Source: Eubacterium sp. CAG:251 (GTDB taxonomy: Bacteria > Bacillota > Clostridia > Oscillospirales > Acutalibacteraceae). Taken from it: a stretch of DNA of 46,051 bases. Where the stretch lies: assembly GCA_000436835.1 (NCBI GenBank), contig FR889133.1, positions 1 through 46,051 on the forward strand, written 5' to 3'. This document shows positions 22,467 to 31,666 of the stretch, one piece after another. The position numbers and the translations under genes were made by a program. Numbering within the stretch: position 1 is the stretch's first letter; each line of letters starts with the position of its first letter. The notes beneath the pieces are model-generated. The model had not been told where the DNA came from and searched no databases. It saw only the letters and a program-made list of their open reading frames with translations.

Positions 22467-25126
22467 AAAAGAAGTTGACAGTTAATACCCTTGCGCTCGG
22501 AAATATAAAAAATAGAAAAAAACAATATACAATAATGATTATCGGCATTATTCTTGCAATGGTGCTTTCAAGCAGTATTGTGTTTTTATATTCCGCCGCA
22601 AAGGAAACATATATTTCAAATCACTACAAAACGCACGGATATCAGAGCGAAATTTTTGAATCAAGCAGTCTCAGCGACGAGAATTTAAACGAGATGAAAA
22701 GCGAAGGCATAATAACAGCCTACGGCGAAGCGCACACATTGGGCTACGCTTATACCGACAAGCAAAACAAATACTTAGGCTCAAATGTAGGCTATTTTGA
22801 TAAAAAAGGCAAAGAACTTTCAAACCCTATACTGCTTGACGGCAAATACCCTCAAAATCAGGGCGAAGCCGCAATAGAAAAAGCGCAGCTTATAAAGCTT
22901 GGTTTAAAGAATGCAAAAGTCGGCGATACAATCACGCTTAACCTCGACATTCAAAACGGCAATACAAAATACTACAAAACCATAGTTAAAAAATACAAGT
23001 TAACCGGCATACTAAGCGATAAAAAATCAATAATAAGCTACAGCTACGATGCAAAAGATTACGACACATTAATTCCTGCCATAGTTGTTTCAAACAAAGA
23101 AAAGATTGAAAACGGCGGAAAGGAAAAAATCGTTTATTACACTCAAGCCGAAAAAAAGCGAAGCATGGACATCGACGAGTATTTTGCTCAAAAAAACATT
23201 TCCGGCAGTGATTATAACAAATATAACACAAAGTGCTATGTGCAAACTAATGTTGACAATTTATTTTCCGGCAGCGCTTTTGTAATTGTAATAATGGCAG
23301 TGCTTATTTTCGCTTCTTGCGTTGCGATAATCAATTCGTTTAACAGTAATTTAAAGGATAGAAAAAAGCAAATAGGTATGCTTCGTGCCGTCGGTACAAC
23401 AAAAAGGCAGATAATAAATATTTTCGGCAGAGAAGCATTTATTATTTCCCTCATTTGTACACCTATAAGTATAATTATTTCTTATTTAATTATCAGTCTT
23501 GTGTTAAAATTTGCTGTTAAAGACGCTGTTATGACAAAAAGTGTAATTTCGCTTTTAATTGCGGCTGTTACAAGCGAAATCGTTGTTTTACTTGCCGCAT
23601 TTATACCGCTTATTTCTGCATCAAGAGTATCACCTATGCAGGCAATAAGAGATGTTGAAACGGCAAGAAAATTTAAAAATAAAAAGATTAAATCAAAAAA
23701 AGAATTTGATGTGGCAAAGCACATTGCAAAAAGAAATTTAGGCTTTTACAACGGCAGCAGAATAACAGTCAGCGTAATTCTTGCGCTTACAATTATCGTT
23801 TCAAGCTTCGGCTTTGCCAATGTCATCAACGATACAAAAAATTATTTTTCAAACAACAATTACGATTATTATATTTCCTTTGCCAACGAAAAAGGATTAA
23901 GCGAAGCTGAAAAACAGGAAATAGCCGATATGCAATATATCGGTGAAGTAAGCGGTGAAAAAAGTATGAACATAAATATGCTTAGAAACGAGATTGACGA
24001 CTTTTTCCGTGTTGTGATGTGTGATACTTTTTTGCCCGGTGACCAAATGCTGAAAAGCACAAATCAGTACAGTGATTTAATCAAAAACGGCAAACCAAAT
24101 TCAAGCTACGAAGAAGGCAAAAAGGACCTTAATACGAACAAGGAATACATAAACCTTGAAATCACAGCCTATGAAAATTCATATTTTAAGAACATCAAAA
24201 ATAATGTTGAGGGTGAAATAAATTATTCTAAGCTGAAAACCGGCGAAGAAGTAATTGTTGCCTCACCAAAAAAGCTTGAGCTTACAGCTTTTGTAAGCGG
24301 CAATGAAAGTGGATTTGACACAAATGCTGACAAAGAAATAGGCAAGAAACTCGGCAGATACGAATCTATTTTAATTGCTGAAACTCCGTTTAAAGTCGGT
24401 GATAAAATCACATTTGAACTTCCTGACAAAACAGTAAAAACTGCAACTGTCGGCGCAATCATTCGGCCAAACAGCACCGGTGGCAGCGAAGAAGAAGGTG
24501 ACCTTGGCTCTAATATTCAAGTTTTAACTACCATTGACGGTATGAGAACTTTTAACAAGACGCTCAATTACAATTCTATTGAAATCAAATCAAGCGAAGA
24601 AGTCAACGACAAAATTGACGAGCAAATAACAAATGAGTTAAGCGAATTTGCCACAAAGTATGACGGTTATGTCGGTTCAATATATCAGCAAAACGAGCAA
24701 ATAAGACAAAATCAAATAATAATGATTGCATCTCTTACAAGCATAATGATAATTTGTTTAGCCGTTTGTGCAAGCATTATTAACAACGCTATGAGTGCCA
24801 GAATAAGAGAGAGCAAAAAAGCAATCGGCACATTAAGAGCAGTCGGTGCAGATGAAAGAGAGCTTACAAAATCATTCATTTATCAAATGAGGTCAATGTT
24901 TGTTTGGGGCACAGGTATAGGCTTTGGTGTATACATTATAAGCTATTTCATCAAATTTTTAGTTGAAAAATATTACTATGCAAGTGAAAGTTATACATTA
25001 GAGTTCTATCCTTGGGCAGCGATAGGCATTGTTATAGTTTTATTTATAATTTGCTCAATTAACTTATGGGTTAAGGTAAGAAAAGAAATGAAAAACAGCA
25101 TAGTTGAAAATATAAGAGAATTATAG
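22463..25126 (+). CDS. FtsX-family ABC permease
   Basis: 887 residues from a TTG that overlaps the ATPase stop codon by 4 bp. One N-terminal membrane helix (about 24-46) and a large extracytoplasmic domain (to about 265) precede the first FtsX module, with three helices and the cytoplasmic DRKKQIGMLRAVGTTKRQI. A second helix (near 435) and extracytoplasmic domain then lead to another FtsX module (RESKKAIGTLRAVGADERE). The duplicated FtsX plan matches MacB-like mechanotransmission exporters and the large permeases of Gram-positive peptide-resistance systems. No BceB-type single large loop is evident. Likely acts on an envelope substrate or peptide. Confidence 0.88.
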   Translation: MKKKLTVNTLALGNIKNRKKQYTIMIIGIILAMVLSSSIVFLYSAAKETYISNHYKTHGYQSEIFESSSLSDENLNEMKSEGIITAYGEAHTLGYAYTDKQNKYLGSNVGYFDKKGKELSNPILLDGKYPQNQGEAAIEKAQLIKLGLKNAKVGDTITLNLDIQNGNTKYYKTIVKKYKLTGILSDKKSIISYSYDAKDYDTLIPAIVVSNKEKIENGGKEKIVYYTQAEKKRSMDIDEYFAQKNISGSDYNKYNTKCYVQTNVDNLFSGSAFVIVIMAVLIFASCVAIINSFNSNLKDRKKQIGMLRAVGTTKRQIINIFGREAFIISLICTPISIIISYLIISLVLKFAVKDAVMTKSVISLLIAAVTSEIVVLLAAFIPLISASRVSPMQAIRDVETARKFKNKKIKSKKEFDVAKHIAKRNLGFYNGSRITVSVILALTIIVSSFGFANVINDTKNYFSNNNYDYYISFANEKGLSEAEKQEIADMQYIGEVSGEKSMNINMLRNEIDDFFRVVMCDTFLPGDQMLKSTNQYSDLIKNGKPNSSYEEGKKDLNTNKEYINLEITAYENSYFKNIKNNVEGEINYSKLKTGEEVIVASPKKLELTAFVSGNESGFDTNADKEIGKKLGRYESILIAETPFKVGDKITFELPDKTVKTATVGAIIRPNSTGGSEEEGDLGSNIQVLTTIDGMRTFNKTLNYNSIEIKSSEEVNDKIDEQITNELSEFATKYDGYVGSIYQQNEQIRQNQIIMIASLTSIMIICLAVCASIINNAMSARIRESKKAIGTLRAVGADERELTKSFIYQMRSMFVWGTGIGFGVYIISYFIKFLVEKYYYASESYTLEFYPWAAIGIVIVLFIICSINLWVKVRKEMKNSIVENIREL

Positions 25127-25135
25127 AGGAAAATT

Positions 25136-26485
25136 ATGAAAAAGCTACTTTGTATATTTATTTCAATAATATTATGCTTTAGCTTTGGTATGACGGCTTT
25201 TGCAGAGGAGGACGACACAGCACCGAGCGATACTCAAAGTGCATCGCAACCACGGTTAATGGTGGAAAGCTATACCCTTTCAAAGCCTGATTTAAAGCCA
25301 AACGAAAGCGCAACACTTGAAATAAAACTAAAAAACCACAGCCTAAAGAAAAATATAAACAACATTGCAATCACTCTAAGTGACGAGGCAAACGAAATAA
25401 GCACAATAGGTGTAAATTCAGGCTACATTGATAAAATTATTCCAAATTCCACCTACACATACACCGCCACAATAAGAGCGACGAAAACAGCAAGCGAGGG
25501 TGTGCACAAGCTGGCTGTCAGCTTAGAATATGAGGACGATGATTATGCTCAATATACGTCAACGTCGCAAATATCAATAAATGTTACAAAGAAAAAGAAG
25601 GCTTCAACAACAAAAAAGGCGGCTAAAAAGAAAACAACGCAAAATGCCTCCCGCCCGCAATTAATCGTCACCTCCTACTCTCTTGACGGCAAATACGTAT
25701 CGCCGTCAAAAAGTGCAAATTTATCCGTAATTCTAAAAAACGAGAGCAAGGACAAATCCATTAAGAATTTGAAACTTACTATAAGCGAGGAAAAAAACGA
25801 CATTAAATTCAAAAGGGAAACCTTTTTTGTTGATGAAATAAAGCCAAAGGGTATTTACACGTTAAATATTGAATTAACCGCCGCAAAAACGGCTGAAATA
25901 GGAGAGCACAAGCTCGTTTTGGCAAGCACTTATGAGGACAAATATTTCACCTCGTTTGAAAGCTCGGATAATGTTTTAATTAATGTCAAGCAAAAGACAG
26001 CGCTTGATTATGACGGCATTATTCTTCCAAAAAAGCTTACGCAGGACGATACGGCTACTATGGAAGTAAATTTGATGAACACGGGCAAATCGGCAATAAG
26101 AAATGCAAAAATCAGCTTTGACATTGACGGACTTGAAACGGGAGGAGTTCTCTTTATCGGCATGATAAAGGCAGGCGAAAGCAAGACGGGAAGCGCTAAT
26201 TTTCAGGTAAGTTCATCTAAGCTCGGCGACGTAAAAGGCACGGCAACGCTGAGTTATGAGGACGATTTCGGAAAAAGCTACAGCGAAAGCATTTCCCTTT
26301 CAAGCACGATTATTAAAAAGAAAGCGGTAAAAAGCGACAGCGACATGGATAAAAAGAAGTCAAAATTTTCTCTCTGGTGGCTTTTTTTACTTATCGGCTT
26401 GGCAATCGGCGGCGGTGTAGGCGCAATAATTCCGATTTCAATCAACCAAAGCAAAAAACGCAAAGAGGACGATTTAAGATTATAA
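25136..26485 (+). CDS. Exported membrane-anchored protein with three CARDB/NEW3-like repeats
   Basis: 449 residues with a signal peptide (about 1-23, cleaved after AFA). Three beta-sandwich repeats follow, each opening with an x-L-x-x-Y/G plus 'PNESATLEIKLKN'-like strand: about 38-150, 178-285 and 288-400. A Lys-rich linker (KKKKASTTKKAAKKK) separates the first two. A C-terminal membrane helix (about 418-438) ends in a basic tail. Such COG1361-type proteins often accompany MacB-like transporters and may act as the periplasmic or wall-side partner. It starts 9 bp after the permease stop, so it belongs to the same operon. Confidence 0.8.
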   Translation: MKKLLCIFISIILCFSFGMTAFAEEDDTAPSDTQSASQPRLMVESYTLSKPDLKPNESATLEIKLKNHSLKKNINNIAITLSDEANEISTIGVNSGYIDKIIPNSTYTYTATIRATKTASEGVHKLAVSLEYEDDDYAQYTSTSQISINVTKKKKASTTKKAAKKKTTQNASRPQLIVTSYSLDGKYVSPSKSANLSVILKNESKDKSIKNLKLTISEEKNDIKFKRETFFVDEIKPKGIYTLNIELTAAKTAEIGEHKLVLASTYEDKYFTSFESSDNVLINVKQKTALDYDGIILPKKLTQDDTATMEVNLMNTGKSAIRNAKISFDIDGLETGGVLFIGMIKAGESKTGSANFQVSSSKLGDVKGTATLSYEDDFGKSYSESISLSSTIIKKKAVKSDSDMDKKKSKFSLWWLFLLIGLAIGGGVGAIIPISINQSKKRKEDDLRL

Positions 26486-26493
26486 ATATAACA

Positions 26494-26536
26494 AAAAAGG
26501 AACGGCGAGATTTTATTCTCACTGTTCCTTTTTCTT
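26494..26536 (+). terminator. Terminator of the ABC transporter operon
   Basis: AAAAAGGAAC / GTTCCTTTTT with an internal imperfect stem, ending in a T-rich run 9 bp after the stop codon. Confidence 0.8.
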
Positions 26537-26617
26537 TGTCAGAATTTCTTTGGGCATTCAATTCATTCATAATACTTCATTAATTTATCATTATTTTGAC
26601 GAAAAGTAAATATATGT

Positions 26618-26688
26618 GGTGTGAAATGACTGTTTTTGGGTGTGAAATGCAGAATATTAATGACATATAGTCATATTTGTGATATACT
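26618..26688 (+). promoter_or_regulatory. LytTR-type direct repeats and promoter of the Agr-like pair
   Basis: GGTGTGAAATG occurs at 26618-26628 and again at 26639-26649, a 21-bp period. Read on the other strand this is ATTTCACAC-N12-ATTTCACAC, the 9-bp repeat with 12-bp spacer layout bound by LytTR regulators (AgrA, ComE, BlpR). Ten bp downstream is a promoter: ATGACA (26660-26665), 17 bp, TATACT (26683-26688), 43 bp before the regulator ATG. The position fits activation of the promoter by the regulator it encodes. Confidence 0.7.
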
Positions 26689-26730
26689 TATTTTTGTATT
26701 TGTTACTTATTTTTCGAGGAGAAGCAATAT

Positions 26731-27432
26731 ATGGTCAGTATTTATATTTGTGATGACGATAAAATATTCAGGCAAAAACTATATGACAATTTAAAGGCAA
26801 AATGCGAAAAAATCGGAATTGACTACACACTTTCGCTCATATCCACATTTGAAGAATTAAAGGAAAATTCAAGTAAAATAGATATATTATTTCTTGACGT
26901 TTTACTCGGCGATATCAATACAATTAATAGAATCATCAAAGAGGATATTGCCGTTACCTTTGAGCTTGTTATACTAACGTCATATCCGGGTGAAATCTAT
27001 AATATTTCAAAAATTTCACCGACATATTATCTTGACAAATTAAGGTCAGATGAAAAAAATCTCTCAAATGCGCTGAATAAATGTATTCAAAATCTTGAAA
27101 ACAAACGAAAGCAGAAAATAATAATTGAACACGAAAAAATAAGCGAAACAATCGACCTAAACGACGTTACTTATATTGAAGCGCAAAATAAAGCAAGTGT
27201 TTTGTATTTTAATGACGGAAAAAGCATAACGGCAAATATCAAGTTTTCAGATTTGCTTTCAAAATGCAGTATTAATTTTCAACAATGCAGCAGAAGTTTT
27301 GCGGTTAATTTTGATTACGTTTTAGGCTTCAAATGGCACAAATATATATTACTAAACGGCGAGCAAATAACAATTTTGAGAAGTAATTACAAGACGCTGA
27401 CAGAAAATTACAAAAAATATTTGGAAATATAG
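26731..27432 (+). CDS. LytTR-family (AgrA-like) response regulator
   Basis: 233 residues. Receiver domain with the acidic cluster Asp8-Asp9-Asp10 and phospho-acceptor Asp56 (DILFLDVLLGD). Thr-Ser in LTSYP and Lys in YYLDKLRS complete the pocket. A LytTR DNA-binding domain covers about 130-233 (IEAQNKASVLYF, QQCSRSFAVNFDYV). GAGGAG precedes the ATG. It pairs with the kinase 37 bp downstream. LytTR regulators typically control bacteriocins, virulence or competence-like genes through peptide signals. Confidence 0.9.
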   Translation: MVSIYICDDDKIFRQKLYDNLKAKCEKIGIDYTLSLISTFEELKENSSKIDILFLDVLLGDINTINRIIKEDIAVTFELVILTSYPGEIYNISKISPTYYLDKLRSDEKNLSNALNKCIQNLENKRKQKIIIEHEKISETIDLNDVTYIEAQNKASVLYFNDGKSITANIKFSDLLSKCSINFQQCSRSFAVNFDYVLGFKWHKYILLNGEQITILRSNYKTLTENYKKYLEI

Positions 27433-27469
27433 CATAAATATCATTTAGTTTGAAAGGCTACGGTAATAA

Positions 27470-28825
27470 ATGGGACAGATAATAGATTTAAGTCACTTTT
27501 CAATTTGGCTTTTAATTCTTTCAATTTGCAAAGGCTTTGCTCTTTTCACGATTATTCACACACTTTATAAAGATAAATTCAATTCCTTTATAACGCTTAT
27601 AACAACGCTTATATCCGTTTGCGCTTGGAACTTAGTCAATCAATATTCCAAACTTTTAGCCGAGAAAGCGGATAACAGTGCTTTTGTAATATTAAGCTAC
27701 GTATCGCTGATTTTATTTATATTCGCCGTCTTTGCAATAAGCATTGATACAAAAACGAAAAACAAAATTACAGGCTCGCTTTTGATATTTGGTTTGTATA
27801 TTTTTATTTGGATTGGCAGCAGTGCAATTTTGAGTTTTATTTGGAGCAAAGTCGGATATCAGGATTTAATTGATAATCTTCCGACCTACAAATCCACAAT
27901 AGCGCTCACCCTTTCAAATGCGCTGACATATCTTTTTGGCGGATATATTGTATCGTTTTTCCTAAGGCTTTCCAAAATCAAAGCAAGTGATTTTAAAGCA
28001 AAATATCTTTATTTTTATATTTTTCCTGTAACCAATATTTTACCGCTAATCATTTGTGCGTCAACAAAGGCGTTTTGGGAAGAAAGCAACGGCGATTTAC
28101 TTTATCAAAACATTATAATTTGCATCACCTTTATAGTTGTCGCTATAATCGATTTTGCGACTATATTTGTTGTTGACTCAATAAGAAAAACTGACGATAA
28201 AAATGCCGAGCTTTTAATATTATCGACTAAAAATGAAATTGAATATCAAAGCCTTGAATTAATCAAAGCCGAAAGAGAAGGACTCAGGCACATCAAGCAC
28301 GACATTAAAAACATTCACCTAACTGTTAAAGAGCTTATTTTGTCCGGTAATAACGAGCAAGCACTTGACATTTTAAATCAGTCAAATGATGAACTTACTG
28401 AAATTGACGGCTTAAGGCTTTGCGGCAATGATATTATAAACACTGTTTTTTACATAAAATCAAAGGAAGCCAAGGCTGAAAATATTGAGCTTAATGTTGA
28501 AGTTGACATTCAAAATAGCGTTAAAATTAAAAATATCGACCTTGCAAGAATACTTTTAAACCTTTGCGACAATGCGATTAATGCTACAAAGGAATGCGAT
28601 AAAAAAGAAATTTATTTTTCAATAACTGCAAGTGATAAGATTATTAAAATCGACACAAAAAATCCGTTTATAAACAGAAAAAAAGTAATTCAAGAAGGCC
28701 ACGGCAACGGAACAAAAATCATTAAAGAAATTGCCGAAAAGCACGGCGGCGATTACAAAGCGAGCAGCGAAAACGGTATTTATACAACTCACACAACACT
28801 CAGAAACATAGAAGCAAATATATAA
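27470..28825 (+). CDS. AgrC-like GHKL sensor kinase
   Basis: 451 residues. Six or seven N-terminal membrane helices (to about residue 236) are followed by a DHp segment with HIKHDIKNIH, where His277 is the likely phosphorylation site. The GHKL ATPase domain has NLCDNAINAT (N box), DTKNPF and GHGNGTKII (G box). This is the AgrC/BlpH/ComD class that senses secreted peptides through its membrane domain. No peptide precursor (agrD) or processing protease (agrB) is found next to it, so the inducer may come from elsewhere in the genome or from other cells. Confidence 0.88.
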   Translation: MGQIIDLSHFSIWLLILSICKGFALFTIIHTLYKDKFNSFITLITTLISVCAWNLVNQYSKLLAEKADNSAFVILSYVSLILFIFAVFAISIDTKTKNKITGSLLIFGLYIFIWIGSSAILSFIWSKVGYQDLIDNLPTYKSTIALTLSNALTYLFGGYIVSFFLRLSKIKASDFKAKYLYFYIFPVTNILPLIICASTKAFWEESNGDLLYQNIIICITFIVVAIIDFATIFVVDSIRKTDDKNAELLILSTKNEIEYQSLELIKAEREGLRHIKHDIKNIHLTVKELILSGNNEQALDILNQSNDELTEIDGLRLCGNDIINTVFYIKSKEAKAENIELNVEVDIQNSVKIKNIDLARILLNLCDNAINATKECDKKEIYFSITASDKIIKIDTKNPFINRKKVIQEGHGNGTKIIKEIAEKHGGDYKASSENGIYTTHTTLRNIEANI

Positions 28826-28830
28826 ACAGA

Positions 28831-28861
28831 AAGACGGGCTGAAAATCAGCTCGTCTTTTTT
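28831..28861 (+). terminator. Terminator of the Agr-like pair
   Basis: AAGACGGGCTGA / TCAGCTCGTCTT with an AAA loop and one GT pair, followed by TTTT. Confidence 0.85.
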
Positions 28862-28863
28862 AG

Positions 28864-28898
28864 CGTGTAGAAAAAGTCCAATTACAAATTTCTACACG
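28864..28898. repeat. Long-arm hairpin repeat, copy 2
   Basis: CGTGTAGAAA / TTTCTACACG around a 15-base loop, related to 19966-19998. It lies between the convergent kinase and sbcC genes, is followed by TCTTTTT on the plus strand, and may help terminate transcription. Confidence 0.7.
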
Positions 28899-28903
28899 TC
28901 TTT

Positions 28904-31666
28904 TTAATCGCAAATAATTTGAGCATTGCTTCCGATTGTTCTGTCCTTAGTGATAACTATTTTATTATCTATCCTATCACGCAACGCATCAACGTGCGAA
29001 ATTATGCCGACAAGGCGATTGCCCTGAGAAAGAGAGGTAAGCGCAGAAAGAGCACGGTCAAGTGCTTCACCGTCAAGAGAGCCGAAGCCCTCATCAACAA
29101 ACATCGTATCAAGTTTGATACCGCCGTTAGATGATTGAATTTCATCAGAAAGACCGAGTGCAAGGCAGAGAGAGGCCATAAACGATTCGCCGCCCGACAA
29201 GGTGCTGACACTTCTTGATGAGCCATTAAAATGGTCAATAACATCAAGTGCCAAGCCTTCATTTTTCTTAAGTGTTTCGGCATCGCTCCTGCGCACCAAT
29301 TCATATTGACCGTCACTCATAGTCAAAAGCCTGATATTTGCTTTTCTTATAATTGAGTCAAAATACGTCATTTGAACAAAGGTTTCAAGTGTAATTTTCT
29401 CCTTGCCCGATATATCGCCGTTAGCCGTTTCGCTAAGCGCTTTAAGCCAAACGTATTTATCATCATATCCTTTTAGGATATCCCTTTTTTTAGAAATATT
29501 ATCTACAAGTAATTTATTGCTTTCAATGCGGGAATAAAGCGATTTTGCCGTTTTATCAATATCTTTTTTATACTCATTAAGTTTTAAAGACTTTTCATTA
29601 AGAGAGGCTAAATCAATTTCCTTAAATTCTTTAAGTGCATTTTCAAGGCTTGCTTTTTTACCCTTTTGCGTGTCATATTTTGATTTAATATCGTCAAAAT
29701 CATTTTTGCTTTTTTCAATGGCATTTTTGATATCATTTGAAAGGTTGGTATATTCCTTCAGCTTATCTTTAGCAAGGTCGGCACTTTCAAAATCAAGTTC
29801 GCTTTTAATAGAGATTACACGCTTTGTATTTTCCGAAATAAAAGCTTCATCACTTGCCTTTTGGGTATTGAGCTTTGATATTTCATCTGAAATGGATTTT
29901 TGTTTTTCCTGAATTTTTGGAATTTCCTTATCTAATTTTTGATAAAGATTAAGCTTTTCATTTGCTGTTTTAAGCAAAGCTAAAGTACAGTCATACTCTT
30001 TCTTTAAAGCATTAATATTGCTGTTATAATCGTCAAAAACATTGTCGTCTGTGCCGAAAAGCTTTTTAGCTGCAGACTTTACATTAGCGGCAATTTCATC
30101 AAATCTTGACTTAAGCGCAGACGCAGTATCCCTTGCTTTATCGGCTTTTTCCTGCGCTTTTTTAACAAGGTTTTGCGCCGATTCAACGTCTGCTTGGCTC
30201 GGTGCATTTTCACTTTTTCTTGCCAAATTCGGGTGCGAAGTTGAACCGCAAACAGGGCAAGGCTCGCCGTCTTTTAACTCATCTGCGATTATACCCGCCT
30301 GCTCGTTGAAAAAGGCGATATATATTTGATTATATTCATTTTCCAATGCGCCGTATTCATCTAAAGCGGATTTTGCAAAAGACTGTGCGTTTTTAAGATT
30401 TTTTTGTTCGGTTTTGCACCTGTCAATTTCGGTTTTAAGTTCTTTTAGCGCTTCTGCTTTTTTCTTGATTTCTTCTTTTTGGGCAGTCAGCTTTTGCACA
30501 AGCAAATCTGCACCCTTGACTTCTTCCAAAGCCTTTGATTTTTCATCAATTTCTTTTTCAAGCAGCGTTATTTCCTGCTGCTTTAGCTTAAGTAAATTAT
30601 TGCTTTTTTCAAAACTTTGTGTCCTTTCATTTATGCTGTTTTCAAGACTTTTAAGTTCGTCATACTTAGGCATTTTAGAATTAATCAGATTGATTTTTCT
30701 CGTTAAATCGTCAAGCCTTTCTCTTTGTGCTTCGGCTGATTTATAAGCTTTTTCGCAGTCATTGCGCTTTGTTTTAAGTTCTTCAAGCTTGGCAGACGCT
30801 TCGGCATATGCTTTCTTTGTTGCCTCTTGATTTTCGTAAAGTTTAATATTTGAATTTATTTTTTCAATTTCTTCATTAATACTTTCAATGTTTTTTTGAG
30901 TTTTTGTATATTCAAGCGTATCCTTATTGATAATCTCGCCTGCAAGTTTTATAACGTCCTCAATAAGCACATCACCGCTCTTTGCCCTTTCAAGTTCAAG
31001 AGAAAGCGTGTCGTTTTCATTACACTTAAGCTGATTGATATACTGCTCAATGCCGCTTTTTTCTTTTTCACGGTTACGTTTAAGTTCATTAAAAAGGCTC
31101 GAAAGCTTAATTTCAATATTATGATAAGGCTCGGTTTTAAAAATCTTTCTGAAAATTTTGCTTCGCTCGTTTGTTTCACAATTGAGAAGTTTTCTGAAAT
31201 CGCCTTGCGCAATCATTGCAATTTGCGAAAATTGATTTTTATTAATGCCGATTATCTCCTCAACCTTAGCATTAACCTCTTTGATTTTCGTTATAACTGA
31301 GCCGTCCGGCATAACAAGCTCGGCATTGGCGCTTTGCTTGGTAAAGCCCTCTCCCCTTTTATTCGGTCTGGGATATTCCGGATTGCGGTTAATTTTATAA
31401 ATTTCGTTATTATATTCAAATTCAAGCTCTACAAAGGTTGGTGTATCTGCACTTGCATATTTTGAGCGAAGAGTAGTATTTTCCCTGTAATTCCCGCTTG
31501 CCTCGCCGTAAAGCGCATAAGAAATCGCATCAAAAATCGTCGTTTTGCCTGCGCCCGTATCGCCCGTGATAAGATATATTCCGCTCTTTCCGAGTTTTTG
31601 CATATCAAGGGTGACTTCTCCTGCATACGGGCCAAATGCCGACATTGTAATTTTTAAGGGTCTCAT
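28904..31666 (-). CDS. sbcC: SbcC subunit of the SbcCD nuclease
   Basis: 920 residues from the ATG at 31666, which overlaps the sbcD stop codon (ATGA). SMC/Rad50-like architecture: Walker A GDTGAGKTT near residue 35, long coiled coils either side of the zinc hook CPVC (in GEPCPVCGS, near residue 450), then the signature LSGGESFMASL and Walker B LDTMFVDEGFGSLD. With SbcD it opens hairpins and processes DNA ends, acting on palindromes and replication intermediates. That is notable in a region with many palindromic repeats. Confidence 0.95.
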   Translation of the reverse strand: MRPLKITMSAFGPYAGEVTLDMQKLGKSGIYLITGDTGAGKTTIFDAISYALYGEASGNYRENTTLRSKYASADTPTFVELEFEYNNEIYKINRNPEYPRPNKRGEGFTKQSANAELVMPDGSVITKIKEVNAKVEEIIGINKNQFSQIAMIAQGDFRKLLNCETNERSKIFRKIFKTEPYHNIEIKLSSLFNELKRNREKEKSGIEQYINQLKCNENDTLSLELERAKSGDVLIEDVIKLAGEIINKDTLEYTKTQKNIESINEEIEKINSNIKLYENQEATKKAYAEASAKLEELKTKRNDCEKAYKSAEAQRERLDDLTRKINLINSKMPKYDELKSLENSINERTQSFEKSNNLLKLKQQEITLLEKEIDEKSKALEEVKGADLLVQKLTAQKEEIKKKAEALKELKTEIDRCKTEQKNLKNAQSFAKSALDEYGALENEYNQIYIAFFNEQAGIIADELKDGEPCPVCGSTSHPNLARKSENAPSQADVESAQNLVKKAQEKADKARDTASALKSRFDEIAANVKSAAKKLFGTDDNVFDDYNSNINALKKEYDCTLALLKTANEKLNLYQKLDKEIPKIQEKQKSISDEISKLNTQKASDEAFISENTKRVISIKSELDFESADLAKDKLKEYTNLSNDIKNAIEKSKNDFDDIKSKYDTQKGKKASLENALKEFKEIDLASLNEKSLKLNEYKKDIDKTAKSLYSRIESNKLLVDNISKKRDILKGYDDKYVWLKALSETANGDISGKEKITLETFVQMTYFDSIIRKANIRLLTMSDGQYELVRRSDAETLKKNEGLALDVIDHFNGSSRSVSTLSGGESFMASLCLALGLSDEIQSSNGGIKLDTMFVDEGFGSLDGEALDRALSALTSLSQGNRLVGIISHVDALRDRIDNKIVITKDRTIGSNAQIICD

